A stretch of 64,000 nucleotides of DNA from Aestuariispira insulae (GTDB lineage Bacteria; Pseudomonadota; Alphaproteobacteria; UBA8366; Aestuariispiraceae). The position numbers were made by a program, and so were the translations under genes. Below, in pieces: positions 6,803-15,936 of the stretch (its first letter is position 1; the number at the start of each line of letters is the position of its first letter). The stretch covers positions 62,001 to 126,000 of the forward strand of contig NZ_QRDW01000002.1 in assembly GCF_003385955.1 (NCBI RefSeq). The letters run 5' to 3'. Below the pieces are notes generated by a model that was not told the origin of the DNA, did not search any database, and was given only the letters and a program-made list of their open reading frames with translations.

Positions 6803-9706
6803 TTACGAGCCGGCTGTGAGGATCGATGAAAACCCATCGGCTTTTTCGGAAACATATCCGGCGTCTTCGCCCGCCTGGCTGCCGGCAAAGCCCGCCATGG
6901 CGCTGACCAGATTGCCAACATCGGTGACCGGCAGGCGGGTGCCGTCATTCAGCTCGAACGCTTTCAGGTTCGGTCGGTTGCCCGCATACCAGTCGGCGAT
7001 GGTAATGCTGTCGCCGCCGTCCAGACTGGCCACCAGATTATCGCCATCCTGCGCGAAACTGACCTGATCTGCGGTGATCCCGGTGCCAAAGCGCACGATA
7101 TCCCGGCGGTCGGCATTGACCACCAGATCCTCGCCATCGCCATAGCCAAAGAGATAGACATCGCGGCCCTTGCCGCCGATCAGTATGTCATTGCCAGCTC
7201 CGCCGATGAGCGTGTCATTGCCTTTGCCGCCATTCAACAGGTCGTCCCCGGCCCCGCCCAGCAGCAGATCTTTGCCCTTGCCGCCGATCAGGGTGTCGTC
7301 GCCATCGCCGCCGAACAGGTCATCCCGGCCTTTGCCGCCCTCAATATAATCAGCACCGCCATTGCCGATCAGCAGATCGTCCCCCTTGTTGCCAAGGATG
7401 ATATCGTCGGCAGCTCCGCCTTCCAGGATATCGTCGCGGCGTGTGCCGACCAAAACCATGGGATCGGCCTTAGGAATGGTGATCCGCGCCAGGATCGGTT
7501 CATGGTCGCTGGCGGCGTCGGCGAAATCCACATTGGTGTGGACCACATCAAATTCGGTGACATCGCGCAGGCTCTCCGACACCAGAAGATGATCCAGATT
7601 TTGCGAGCTGCCCTGATAATTATAGGTATAGACGCTGTCATCCCCGGCATCGATCAGGGCCTGGATCTGGTTATAGAGCACCTGGTTATCCTCTGACTCG
7701 CCCGAAAGATGGTCGATGGGGGTGGAGAAATCGAAATCATTCATATCGCCCAGCACGACGATCTTGGCGTCCGGATCGTCGTCCAGCATGGCATCGACCG
7801 CGGCATTAATGGCCTGGGCCTGGGCGATGCGATCTTCTTCACCCGCATTGATGAAGGGCTGGGTGTCGCCAAAGATCGGTGTGGAGCCGAATTTTGAGGA
7901 GAGGTGATTGTTGATCACGGTCACGGTTTCGCCATTGAACTCAAACTGCGCCTGCAGCGGAATTCGCGAGCCGTCGAAGGCCGGGTCATCCAGCCGCTGA
8001 ACCGAATCCTCAACCAAGGTGACCCGCTCTGGATTATAGAGATAGGCGACCCGGATATTGCCGCCGGGCTGGCCGCCCTGGGTCTTGTCCTCGGGGTCGA
8101 TATCAAAGAACTGGTATTCCGGCCCGCCCAGCGCCTTGATCGCATCGGCAAGCGCCTGCAGGGTCTGGTCGGCATCCACGGTACCATCATCGGTAGCGCC
8201 GGAATTATCTTGGACTTCCTGAAGCGCCAGGACATCGGGGTTGAGCAGATTATCGACAATCTGCTGGGCGATGGCCTGGATCTGGTCAGTGTCGGACGGG
8301 TCCAGGTTCAAGACATTATAGCTGGCCACCGTCATCTGGTCGTCATTGCCGGTGAGGCTGGTGATTTCCTGTTCGGTCAGGCCCGCTGCGGCATTGAGCG
8401 CTTCGGTGGCGAGGATCTCATAATTGCCATAGCTGTAGCTCATCACGCCGGTGACATCGCCCAGGCTGTCGCCGACATTGACATTGATCGATCCGCCCGG
8501 TGTCAGGGTGTTGTCGATCTGGATCTGGATGCGTTCGGGGTTGGTATCAGTCTCGCCCAGATGGATACCGCCTCGCTCATGCATGCCGGTGGCATTGTCA
8601 CCGTTATCGGCCACGGTCCAGATTTCGCCATAGCGGTTGGTGGCGCCGACCACCTGGGTATCGGGCACGGTGACCCGCATGCCTTCCAGGCTTTCATAAA
8701 AATCAATGCCGTCGCTTTCCGGGTCATAACTGCCAAAGGCATCATCCTCGACAACGTCGGTCGGGGCCATGCGGCCGCCTTCGCCCAGGATCACCGCCGC
8801 GGGCAGATCATTGCCGGAAGAAAGCACATTGCCGTTGACATTGGTCAGCTGGGTGATGCTCAGGTTATGGGAGGAGGCACCGCCCGGCTGATATTCCTCA
8901 ACCGTGCCGGATACCTCCACGGCGTCACCAACCGCCACGGTGGGGGCACTGCCGGTGAAGATGAAAATGGCGTCAGACGTGCCGATATTGCCATCGCCGG
9001 AGGCGTCTTGCAGGTAATAGCCGTTGCTGTCGACCGCGGTCACGATGCCGCTGGTTTTAACCGCCTGGCCGGTATAGGCGGATTGATGGGAAAGCCCCTG
9101 GATGTCGTAGATCGCCACAAAATCCGGATCGCCGCCACCATTGTTGCCATCGGTGCTGTTGGCGGCATTGGGGGTGTTGACCGCGGTACCGGCATCATGG
9201 CTGTCGGTGGAGCCGGGCAGGCCGTGGCCGCCATAGTCATTTTCGATAAAATCACCGGCGCTGTCGGTATCCTGGCCATCCACCAGGCGCGAGGCGCCGC
9301 CCATATCACCCAGAACCACGTCGGAAAAGACTGTGTCGGAGGCGCTGTCCTGGATCGCGACAGAATCGGCGATGGCCGAGAAGGGGCCGGTGACGGCCCC
9401 GCTGTCCGGGTCCAGGCTGACCATATCCCCGACAGAACCGGTGAAGTTTTCCACCAGCAAAAGGGTCACCGTGCCGTTTTCAAACCGGTTGGATGAAAAA
9501 TCCAGGGTGAAAAAGCCTTCGGCATTGGTTTGTCCCAAGGTGTCGACACTGTCGATACGGCCGACACTGTTGCTGGCATCACCCTCGATCTGGATCAGGG
9601 TATATTGGCTGTAATCGGTGTCCGGCGTGCCGAAAAATTCGACAAACTCAAAAAGATCGCTGCCGGAATGGTCGAGCACGAATTCATTAATGACGGGTGA
9701 TGGCAT
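6803..9706 (-). CDS. secreted RTX endonuclease/exonuclease/phosphatase-family nuclease (ExeM/NucH-like)
   Basis: A 967-residue modular protein. Residues 1-190 resemble a lamin-tail-like beta domain (INEFVLDHSGSDLFEFVEFF). About 200-290 is an OB-fold of the kind found in extracellular nucleases (YDIQGLSHQSAYTGQAVKTS). About 455-790 is the EEP nuclease domain with metal and active-site motifs VASYNVLNL, LALQEVQD, NNHLSS, VVLGDMNDFD, NLDHLLV and SDHEPIL. About 795-885 holds RTX nonapeptides (GGxGxDxLx) that bind calcium, followed by a C-terminal type I secretion-type tail. There is no Sec signal, consistent with type I export; no exporter genes are in the window. It probably degrades extracellular DNA for phosphate or matrix turnover. 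Confidence 0.9.
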   Translation of the reverse strand: MPSPVINEFVLDHSGSDLFEFVEFFGTPDTDYSQYTLIQIEGDASNSVGRIDSVDTLGQTNAEGFFTLDFSSNRFENGTVTLLLVENFTGSVGDMVSLDPDSGAVTGPFSAIADSVAIQDSASDTVFSDVVLGDMGGASRLVDGQDTDSAGDFIENDYGGHGLPGSTDSHDAGTAVNTPNAANSTDGNNGGGDPDFVAIYDIQGLSHQSAYTGQAVKTSGIVTAVDSNGYYLQDASGDGNIGTSDAIFIFTGSAPTVAVGDAVEVSGTVEEYQPGGASSHNLSITQLTNVNGNVLSSGNDLPAAVILGEGGRMAPTDVVEDDAFGSYDPESDGIDFYESLEGMRVTVPDTQVVGATNRYGEIWTVADNGDNATGMHERGGIHLGETDTNPERIQIQIDNTLTPGGSINVNVGDSLGDVTGVMSYSYGNYEILATEALNAAAGLTEQEITSLTGNDDQMTVASYNVLNLDPSDTDQIQAIAQQIVDNLLNPDVLALQEVQDNSGATDDGTVDADQTLQALADAIKALGGPEYQFFDIDPEDKTQGGQPGGNIRVAYLYNPERVTLVEDSVQRLDDPAFDGSRIPLQAQFEFNGETVTVINNHLSSKFGSTPIFGDTQPFINAGEEDRIAQAQAINAAVDAMLDDDPDAKIVVLGDMNDFDFSTPIDHLSGESEDNQVLYNQIQALIDAGDDSVYTYNYQGSSQNLDHLLVSESLRDVTEFDVVHTNVDFADAASDHEPILARITIPKADPMVLVGTRRDDILEGGAADDIILGNKGDDLLIGNGGADYIEGGKGRDDLFGGDGDDTLIGGKGKDLLLGGAGDDLLNGGKGNDTLIGGAGNDILIGGKGRDVYLFGYGDGEDLVVNADRRDIVRFGTGITADQVSFAQDGDNLVASLDGGDSITIADWYAGNRPNLKAFELNDGTRLPVTDVGNLVSAMAGFAGSQAGEDAGYVSEKADGFSSILTAGS

Positions 9707-10076
9707 ATGTCTTGTTCCCTCAATTTTTTTCTGACATTGGGGCGGGGATCAGGCAAAGCGCATCCATTGGCCCGCCGATGGTTGGCGGCACCTCAAAGAG
9801 GAACGATCCTGAAACTACCCCAGGTTTAAATCCCTGTTCTTGTCGGGATGGTCAGGATCTCTTTATAGTAGAATGATGTCAATTATATTAAGTAATAATG
9901 GGCGGTATTATGGGGTGCTTTTTTGAGGATCTTGAACGGTTGGCGAAATGGTGTTCTTCAAAAAATAATTAAATAACAAAAAGATATAATAAATTCATGG
10001 CAAGGGGGACGCCAACGGACAAAAGGATGAAAATGATTGGGGGAGAGACAATAAGGGCAGGAGGGCGATGCAATTT
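9707..10076. other. intergenic stretch without a supported gene
   Basis: This 370-bp gap between the nuclease start and the stop of the gene at 10077 is AT-rich from about 9870 to 9990, which fits a promoter region for the minus-strand nuclease. I see no convincing coding frame, RNA or repeat here. Confidence 0.5.
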
Positions 10077-10394
10077 TTACGCGGCCCCGCCCTTCATCAA
10101 AAATCGAATCTCTTCCTGGGTCAGCAGCGGCTTGCGGCTTTCCCGGCGCGGAAATGGACCGGGCTTTTGCGACCGGCGATCCGATTTGCGGCGGTCGGGC
10201 TGATGGCGTTCCACCTCTTCCAGATGCAGCAGCCGGGTCCGGATCAGACGATATATCCGCATGCCGAGATGATCGTCGCGGCCGGTCCGGCGGTCTGCCT
10301 TCCGGCGGTCGCCCTGTCGGCGCTCCACCCCCCATTGATCATAAGGGGTGATGTCCTGGATATCCTCAATCGCCTCTTGCTTTGCTTCTTTCAT
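10077..10394 (-). CDS. small DRR-repeat hypothetical protein
   Basis: A 105-residue, strongly basic protein containing clustered (E/D)RR units: VERRQGDRRKADRRTGRDD around residues 23-42 and ERHQPDRRKSDRRSQ around 61-75, ending with TQEEIRFLMKGGAA. No signal peptide or membrane segment. Similar DRR runs occur in the gene at 49226 and, in other bacteria, near PilZ-type or motility-associated small proteins, but I cannot name a family. It is divergent from the lipoprotein at 10607. Composition makes nucleic-acid or membrane-surface binding possible. Confidence 0.7.
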   Translation of the reverse strand: MKEAKQEAIEDIQDITPYDQWGVERRQGDRRKADRRTGRDDHLGMRIYRLIRTRLLHLEEVERHQPDRRKSDRRSQKPGPFPRRESRKPLLTQEEIRFLMKGGAA

Positions 10395-10606
10395 GGCCGT
10401 GCCCTGTCATGATCCCGCTCTGCCTGCGGCTGTTCCCCATATGGTTGGTCTAGATAGAGATGGTTCAACCATGCGAATAGCATGCCAATATGGCGTGAAT
10501 GGGGCGGTATTTCACATTCGATCAGATGGTGGCTGAGGCGGGCTTGCACCTTTCCGGTTGGCGGTTACAATCGCGGCGTGGAATGCCTGCATCGGGGGAA
10601 AGATAT

Positions 10607-11098
10607 ATGAAATTCAAACCTATGGCCCTGTCAATTGCGCTGGCGGGATTGTTATCCGCCTGTGTGACGGCCAAGCCGGTTGAGAACAGCCGGGGGCTTG
10701 AGGATCTGGTGAGCTGTCGGACACAAACAGCGGCGGCGGTTGATTTTGAATTGGAGGCAAACCGGGAATCCTTTGCCCGGCCGGATGAGGAAGCCGGCAA
10801 TTTCCGCATTCCCAACGATCCGCTTTTCGCATTTGGTCAGCGGGTCCGGTTTTTTGGTTTCAAGGGTGTCGGCCAGGCGGCGGGCCCGAATATGTTCCTG
10901 GAAGCGGAAACGGCGACTGTGAAACCCCTGCTGGAGGAACGTCTGGGGCAGGCGCTGACCTATAATGAGGAGCATGAGCGCTATTATCATGCCATCAAGG
11001 ACAAAAGCGGCCGCCGAACCCTGGGCTTTGTGATGCTGTTTGAAGAAAAAGAACAAGGCCTGGCGGTGGTTATGTGCGCCATCGTGCCGCGCTATTAA
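10607..11098 (+). CDS. small hypothetical lipoprotein
   Basis: 163 residues from the ATG at 10607, chosen because GGGGGAAAG precedes it and because this start gives a proper lipoprotein signal (MKFKPMALSIALAGLLSAC, lipobox LSAC). The mature protein has mixed alpha/beta composition (GQRVRFFGFKGVGQAAGPN, RTLGFVMLFEEKEQG) with no motif I recognise. It sits 16 bp before the gene at 11115 and is probably co-transcribed with it. Confidence 0.75.
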   Translation: MKFKPMALSIALAGLLSACVTAKPVENSRGLEDLVSCRTQTAAAVDFELEANRESFARPDEEAGNFRIPNDPLFAFGQRVRFFGFKGVGQAAGPNMFLEAETATVKPLLEERLGQALTYNEEHERYYHAIKDKSGRRTLGFVMLFEEKEQGLAVVMCAIVPRY

Positions 11099-11114
11099 CG
11101 GGGGAAGAAACATT

Positions 11115-11486
11115 ATGATCCGTGAAGAATTTGATCGATTTTGCGGCTCCCTGCCGGGAACCAGCAATGTGATTCAATGGGGCAATGCCTCGGTCTGGAA
11201 AGTGGGGGGCAAGATTTTTGCTATCTGTTCCCATTGGGGCCCGGGCGAGGATCAGAAGATCAGCTTCAAATGTTCCGACATGTCCTATCAGGTTTTGATC
11301 GAACAGCCGGATATCATCCCGGCCCCCTATCTGGCGCGCGCAAAATGGGTGCAGCTGGCTGAGATGGACGCCATGACGGAAGAGGAAATCCGCGCCTATG
11401 TCACCCAGGCGCATAAAATCATCGCGGGCAAACTGACCCGGGCCAAACGGCGTGAGCTGGGCCTGGAGGAACTGGTGGCCGGATAA
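11115..11486 (+). CDS. MmcQ/YjbR family protein
   Basis: 123 residues from ATG 11115 after GGGGGAAG. The sequence follows the YjbR-type (CyaY-like fold) pattern: an N-terminal helix EEFDRFCGSLPG, strands around WGNASVWKVGGKIFAI, ISFKCSDMSYQVLIEQPDII, then APYLARAKWVQL and a C-terminal helix AHKIIAGKLTRAKRRELG. The family is described as double-wing DNA-binding-like with no firmly established role. The preceding lipoprotein gene is 16 bp away. Confidence 0.8.
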   Translation: MIREEFDRFCGSLPGTSNVIQWGNASVWKVGGKIFAICSHWGPGEDQKISFKCSDMSYQVLIEQPDIIPAPYLARAKWVQLAEMDAMTEEEIRAYVTQAHKIIAGKLTRAKRRELGLEELVAG

Positions 11487-11569
11487 ATTACAGTGACGGG
11501 AAAATTCTTGGCTGATAGCATTGATATCAATGTTTTATGGGTTCCAGAAACCGGGTGGGAGAGCAACAG

Positions 11570-12667
11570 ATGAAAAGACGCCAATTCCTGAAAAATGCCG
11601 GGGCTTTTGCCGCCGGCGGTGCCGCCGCCAGCAGCCTGGCCGCACCGGCGATCGCGAAGAATAAAATCGAATGGAAAATGGTCATGCCCTGGCCCAAGGG
11701 CGCACCGGGAGTTGGTGTCAATGCCCAGCGCATCGCCGACATGATCACCAGCGCCAGTGACGGCCGCCTGACGGTGACCCTTTATGGTGGGGGTGAGTTG
11801 GTGCCGCCGTTTGAATGTTTTGACGCGGTTCAGAACGGATCGGCAGATATCGCCCATGGCACGCCTTATTACTGGTCTGGCAAAAACAGCGCATTCCATT
11901 ATTTCACGACCTTGCCCTTTGGTATGACAGCCACCGAAATGGCCAGCTGGATCCGATTTGGCGACGGTCAGGCGCTTTGGGACGAAACCTATGGCAGCTT
12001 TGGCCTGAAAGGCTTTTATGCCGGCAGCAGCGGGGTTCAGACTGCGGGCTGGTTCAATCGCGAGATCGGTTCGCTCAATGACCTCAAAGGTCTGAAGATG
12101 CGCATTGCGGGTCTGGGGGGGGAGGCCATGCGTCGGTTGGGCGTGTCGGTTGTCATGATGCCACCGGGCGAGATTTACGGTGCCATGCAGTCGGGTGCGG
12201 TGGATGCCGCCGAATGGGTCGGTCCGTGGAATGATCTGGCCTTCGGCCTTTATAAGACCGCGAAATATTATTACATGCCGGCCTTCCATGAGCCGGGCCC
12301 GGCGCTTGAGGTTTTCCTGAAACAGGAAACCTATGAAGCGCTGCCCCAGGATCTGCAGGCGATTGTGAAAATGGCTGTGACGGCGGGTGCGATGGATACG
12401 CTCTCTGATTTCACCTATCACAATATCACCAGCCTCAAGCCGCTGGTGGAGGGTAAGGGCGTTGCCGTCCGGTCGTTCCCGGATGAGGTGGTTTCCGCCC
12501 TGGGTGAGAAATCCATGGAGATCATCGCCGAAACGGCGGGCAAGGATGATCTCTCGAAACGGATTGATGCCAGTGTGCGCGACTTTGTCGGTCAGGCGGT
12601 GGATTATGCCGACCTGATCGAGCGGCCGATGCTGCGCCAGCGCTCCATGGTCTGGAAACAGGGCTGA
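11570..12667 (+). CDS. TRAP transporter substrate-binding protein (DctP family), Tat-exported
   Basis: 365 residues from ATG 11570, after GGGAGAG. The N-terminus MKRRQFLKNAGAFAAGGAAA is a twin-arginine signal with cleavage after APAIA. The mature part fits the DctP/TakP class: WKMVMPWPKGAPG, GRLTVTLYGGGELVPPFECFDAVQNG, the helix-bordering KGLKMRIAGLGGEAMRRLG and GEIYGAMQSGAVDAAEWVGPWND, the last resembling segments that contact carboxylate ligands. Binding of a 2-oxo or other organic acid is likely. No DctQ/DctM membrane genes lie nearby, so the transporter must be elsewhere or the protein is an orphan. Confidence 0.9.
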   Translation: MKRRQFLKNAGAFAAGGAAASSLAAPAIAKNKIEWKMVMPWPKGAPGVGVNAQRIADMITSASDGRLTVTLYGGGELVPPFECFDAVQNGSADIAHGTPYYWSGKNSAFHYFTTLPFGMTATEMASWIRFGDGQALWDETYGSFGLKGFYAGSSGVQTAGWFNREIGSLNDLKGLKMRIAGLGGEAMRRLGVSVVMMPPGEIYGAMQSGAVDAAEWVGPWNDLAFGLYKTAKYYYMPAFHEPGPALEVFLKQETYEALPQDLQAIVKMAVTAGAMDTLSDFTYHNITSLKPLVEGKGVAVRSFPDEVVSALGEKSMEIIAETAGKDDLSKRIDASVRDFVGQAVDYADLIERPMLRQRSMVWKQG

Positions 12668-12809
12668 TCTTCGTTTCAGGCTGTGCCACGACGCATGAAT
12701 GGATGGCTTTCTCCGCTGTTGGCAGAGCCTGAATGGCCTGTTGCCGCGGGGAAACTCCGGCCTTATTGAGGCCGGGGTGGGAATCGCCATACTGAGTAGG
12801 AGCAAAACT

Positions 12810-13634
12810 ATGCACCGTGTTTTGCGTGCTGCGGTTTTCCTAGCCGGATTGGCCAGCAGCTTTGGGACAGCGGCTGATGAGCTGCCCTTGATCGACGGCC
12901 ATATCCATTACAGCCATGATGCCTGGGAAGAGACCCCGCCGGAACAGGCGATCGAAATCCTGCGGGCCGCCGGGCTTTGGAAAGCCTTGGTTTCCTCCTC
13001 TTCTGATGAGGGCACGCAAAAGCTCTATCAGTTGGCCCCCGATCTGGTGGTGCCGGTTTTGCGTCCCTATCGCAAACGCGGTGAGCTCGGCCGCTGGTTT
13101 CGGGATGAAACCGTGCCGGACATGCTGGCCGAACGGATCGCCCAATATCATTATCTGGGCATTGGGGAATTTCACGTCAGCGGCGCGGATGCGGACAGCC
13201 AGGTGATGCGGGCCGTGGTTCAACTGGCAAAGAAACATGACCTCTTCCTGCATGCCCATAGCGACGCCGACGCGGTGGACCGGATTTTCAAACAGGACTC
13301 GACCGCCCGCGTGCTGTGGGCCCATGCGGGCTTTGAACCGGTCGAGGTGATCCGGGCCATGATGGGAAAACATAAAAAATTATGGGCGGATCTTTCCTTC
13401 CGTACCCCGGAAACCGGTGATGGCGGGGTACGGCCCGAATGGCGGGCTTTGTTCGAAGAATTTCCGGATCGGTTCCTGATCGGCACCGATACCTATACCC
13501 CGGAACGCTGGTCCTATGTGGGGGCCTATGCGGATCAGGTGCGCAGCTGGCTGGCCGCCTTGCCGGAGGATCAGGCCATCGCGATCGCCCATGGCAACGC
13601 GGAACGCCTGCTGGCGGCGACAAGGACGCCTTGA
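12810..13634 (+). CDS. exported amidohydrolase-family protein
   Basis: 274 residues from ATG 12810 (GAGTAGGAGC upstream), with signal peptide MHRVLRAAVFLAGLASSFGT. The barrel motifs of the amidohydrolase_2 group are visible: metal-binding LIDGHIHYS after the signal, GIGEFHVSG, LFLHAHSDADAV, VLWAHAGFEP, DRFLIGTDTYTPERW, and AIAHGNAERLL at the end. A periplasmic hydrolase or decarboxylase acting on a small molecule is expected; the substrate cannot be read from the sequence. It follows the TRAP binding protein by 142 bp and could serve the same compound. Confidence 0.85.
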   Translation: MHRVLRAAVFLAGLASSFGTAADELPLIDGHIHYSHDAWEETPPEQAIEILRAAGLWKALVSSSSDEGTQKLYQLAPDLVVPVLRPYRKRGELGRWFRDETVPDMLAERIAQYHYLGIGEFHVSGADADSQVMRAVVQLAKKHDLFLHAHSDADAVDRIFKQDSTARVLWAHAGFEPVEVIRAMMGKHKKLWADLSFRTPETGDGGVRPEWRALFEEFPDRFLIGTDTYTPERWSYVGAYADQVRSWLAALPEDQAIAIAHGNAERLLAATRTP

Positions 13635-13901
13635 TCAGAGTGCGGTTTCTTCAACAGACGGTTTGAAAATCAACGGTGAACCGCAGAAAAACTATGTTGG
13701 CTCACTTATTAGAACGGGATTGGCTCATGGACTGGTCTTTCGAAGAGAGGCTTGATTTATAACCTCTGATGGAACAAGAGCTTTGAACTCTTGAGATATA
13801 TCCGAAAACCGCTGGAAATTCAGGTGATCCTGTGCCAGAAAGGCCGCGCTTTTCTGTCCCCTTGGCGGGGGATTTATCTTGTCACCGATGGAGAGTGAGC
13901 G

Positions 13902-14564
13902 TTGAGCGCGGAAAACAACCTGGTACTGGCGGTACCGAAAGGCCGGATTTTGGATCAGCTGCGTCCCCTGATGGACAAGGCCGGCATCCATCCGGAGCCC
14001 GCTTTTGACGACCCCAAGGCGCGCCAGCTGCAGTTTGGCACCAATGTGCCGGGCCTTTCCATCGTGCGTGTGCGCTCCTTTGATGTTGCGACCTTTGTTG
14101 CCTTTGGCGCGGCCCATATGGGCGTTGCCGGCAATGATGTCCTGATGGAGTTCGACTATCCGGAGATCTATGCCCCGGTCGACCTTAATATCGGCCATTG
14201 CCGCATTTCGGTGGCCGAGCCGACCGCGCTGTCCCAGGAAGACGATCCCCGGCAGTGGAGCCATGTGCGTGTGGCCACCAAATATCCGGAAGTGACCCGC
14301 AAGCATTTCGCGGCCAGGGGCGTTCAGGCGGAATGTATCAAGCTGAACGGCGCGATGGAGCTGGCGCCGAAAATGGGGCTTTGCCGCCGTATTGTTGATT
14401 TGGTCTCCACCGGCACCACCTTGAAGGAAAACGGCCTGGTGGAGATCGAAGAGATCGCCCAGATCACCAGCCGGCTGATCGTCAACCGCACGGCGCTGAA
14501 AACCCAGCCCGATGAAATTGGCGGCTGGATCGAGAAGTTCCAGGAGGTGGTCAATGCCGGTTAA
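13902..14564 (+). CDS. hisG: ATP phosphoribosyltransferase, short form (HisG)
   Basis: 220 residues, initiating at TTG 13902 behind GGAGAG; no ATG or GTG fits the frame. It catalyses the first step of histidine biosynthesis, joining ATP and PRPP. Visible motifs are VPKGRILDQ at the N-terminus, [14 protein letters not shown]-type segment [14 protein letters not shown], and the PRPP loop [14 protein letters not shown]. The length and absence of a C-terminal regulatory ACT-like domain place it in the short-form class, which needs HisZ; hisZ is not in the window. Its stop overlaps the hisD start by 11 bp, so the two are translationally coupled. Confidence 0.95.
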   Translation: MSAENNLVLAVPKGRILDQLRPLMDKAGIHPEPAFDDPKARQLQFGTNVPGLSIVRVRSFDVATFVAFGAAHMGVAGNDVLMEFDYPEIYAPVDLNIGHCRISVAEPTALSQEDDPRQWSHVRVATKYPEVTRKHFAARGVQAECIKLNGAMELAPKMGLCRRIVDLVSTGTTLKENGLVEIEEIAQITSRLIVNRTALKTQPDEIGGWIEKFQEVVNAG

Positions 14565-15858
14565 TTTCTCAACCAAGGACGCTGATTTCGAGGCACAGTT
14601 CGACGCGCTGCTCAATTCCAAGCGCGAGATGGACGAGGATGTCGATAAAATCGTTTCCGACATTATCGCCGATGTGCGCAAACGCGGCGATGCGGCCGTG
14701 CTGGATTACACTACGAAATTTGACCGGCTGGAACTGACCGCTGAAACCATGCGGATCGGTGCCGAAGAATTAGCGGCGGCGGTTGATAAATGCGAGCCGC
14801 ATGTGATCGAGGCGCTGAAGCTGGCTGCGGACCGGATCGAAAAATTCCATGCCAAGACTCTGCCGGACAATCTGGATTACCGGGATGAGCAGGGGGTGCG
14901 TTTGGGCTCCCGCTGGACCGCAGTTCAGGCGGCGGGCCTTTATGTGCCGGGCGGCACGGCGGCTTATCCCTCTTCCGTATTGATGAATGCGATCCCGGCC
15001 AAGGTGGCCGGTGTCGAACGTCTGGTGATGGTCGTGCCGACACCCGATGGGGTGCGCAATCCCCTGGTTCTGGCGGCGGCTCATATCTGCGGCATTGACG
15101 AGGTTTATGCCATTGGTGGCGCGCAGGCGGTGGCCGCACTGGCTTACGGTACCGAGACTATCGAACCGGTTGATAAGATCACCGGGCCGGGCAATGCCTT
15201 TGTGGCGGCGGCCAAACGCCGGGTCTTCGGCCAGGTGGGCATCGATATGATCGCCGGGCCATCCGAGATCTTGGTGGTGGCGGATCACGCCAATGATCCC
15301 GACTGGATCGCCATGGATCTGTTGAGCCAGGCCGAGCATGATACCTCCGCGCAATCGATCCTGATCACCGATGACGCGGGTTTTGCCACCCAGGTGGCGC
15401 AGGCAGTGGATAAAGCGTTGGAAACCCTGCCGCGCACCGAAATAGCGGGCCAGAGCTGGCGTGACCATGGTGCGGTCATTGTAGTGGAAAATATGGATGA
15501 GGCGGTGCCGCTGATCGATCGGATCGCGCCCGAGCATCTGGAACTGGCGGTGTCTGACCCGGATGCGCTTTCTAACAAGGTCACCAATGCTGGTGCGATC
15601 TTCCTGGGCCGTTACACGCCGGAAGCCATCGGCGATTATGTGGCCGGCCCCAACCATGTGCTGCCGACGGCGCGGAGCGCGCGTTTCTCCAGCGGTCTTG
15701 GTGTTCTGGATTTCATGAAGCGCACAACCTTTGTCGGCTGTGACGCGGAAAACCTGCGTGCCATTGGCCCGGCGGCTGTGGACTTGGCGGTGACGGAAGG
15801 CCTTGGCGCCCATGCCAGGTCTGTGGCGATCCGTTTAAACCTGCCGGTTGAGGATTGA
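14554..15858 (+). CDS. hisD: histidinol dehydrogenase (HisD)
   Basis: 434 residues from ATG 14554 (CAGGAGGTGG upstream, inside the hisG tail). HisD performs the last two NAD-dependent oxidations from histidinol to histidine. Motifs: [77 protein letters not shown] with zinc ligands, and IAPEHLEL. Full length for the family. A terminator at 15873 ends the hisGD transcript. In many alphaproteobacteria hisD is followed directly by UPF0262; here that gene lies 7 kb downstream. Confidence 0.97.
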   Translation: MPVNFSTKDADFEAQFDALLNSKREMDEDVDKIVSDIIADVRKRGDAAVLDYTTKFDRLELTAETMRIGAEELAAAVDKCEPHVIEALKLAADRIEKFHAKTLPDNLDYRDEQGVRLGSRWTAVQAAGLYVPGGTAAYPSSVLMNAIPAKVAGVERLVMVVPTPDGVRNPLVLAAAHICGIDEVYAIGGAQAVAALAYGTETIEPVDKITGPGNAFVAAAKRRVFGQVGIDMIAGPSEILVVADHANDPDWIAMDLLSQAEHDTSAQSILITDDAGFATQVAQAVDKALETLPRTEIAGQSWRDHGAVIVVENMDEAVPLIDRIAPEHLELAVSDPDALSNKVTNAGAIFLGRYTPEAIGDYVAGPNHVLPTARSARFSSGLGVLDFMKRTTFVGCDAENLRAIGPAAVDLAVTEGLGAHARSVAIRLNLPVED

Positions 15859-15872
15859 ATGCTGAAATAAAA

Positions 15873-15906
15873 AAAAGGCGCTCGGTTCCGGGCGCCTTTT
15901 CTTTTT
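15873..15906. terminator. bidirectional terminator after hisD
   Basis: AAAAGGCGC - 10 nt - GCGCCTTTT followed by CTTTTT on the plus strand and by a run of T on the minus strand. It lies between the convergent hisD and the lipoprotein gene at 15937 and can serve both. Confidence 0.85.
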
Positions 15907-15936
15907 GGCATGAATTCTCTTTGAAATCCAAAGGCC

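Noticed and set aside
7160-7440. Short regularly spaced repeats, considered as a CRISPR-like array
   Set aside because: They encode GGxGxDxLx calcium-binding nonapeptides inside the nuclease gene and have no unique spacers.
7904-9496. Plus-strand open frame of 530 codons
   Set aside because: Antisense to the RTX nuclease gene; its Gly/Ile/His-rich composition is the mirror of the coding strand, and no start signal or domain is visible.
13635-13901. A gene between the amidohydrolase and hisG
   Set aside because: No open frame with a start signal or protein-like composition is present; the spacer only holds the hisG leader.
14770-15813. Minus-strand open frame of 347 codons
   Set aside because: Antisense to hisD, which is unmistakable.
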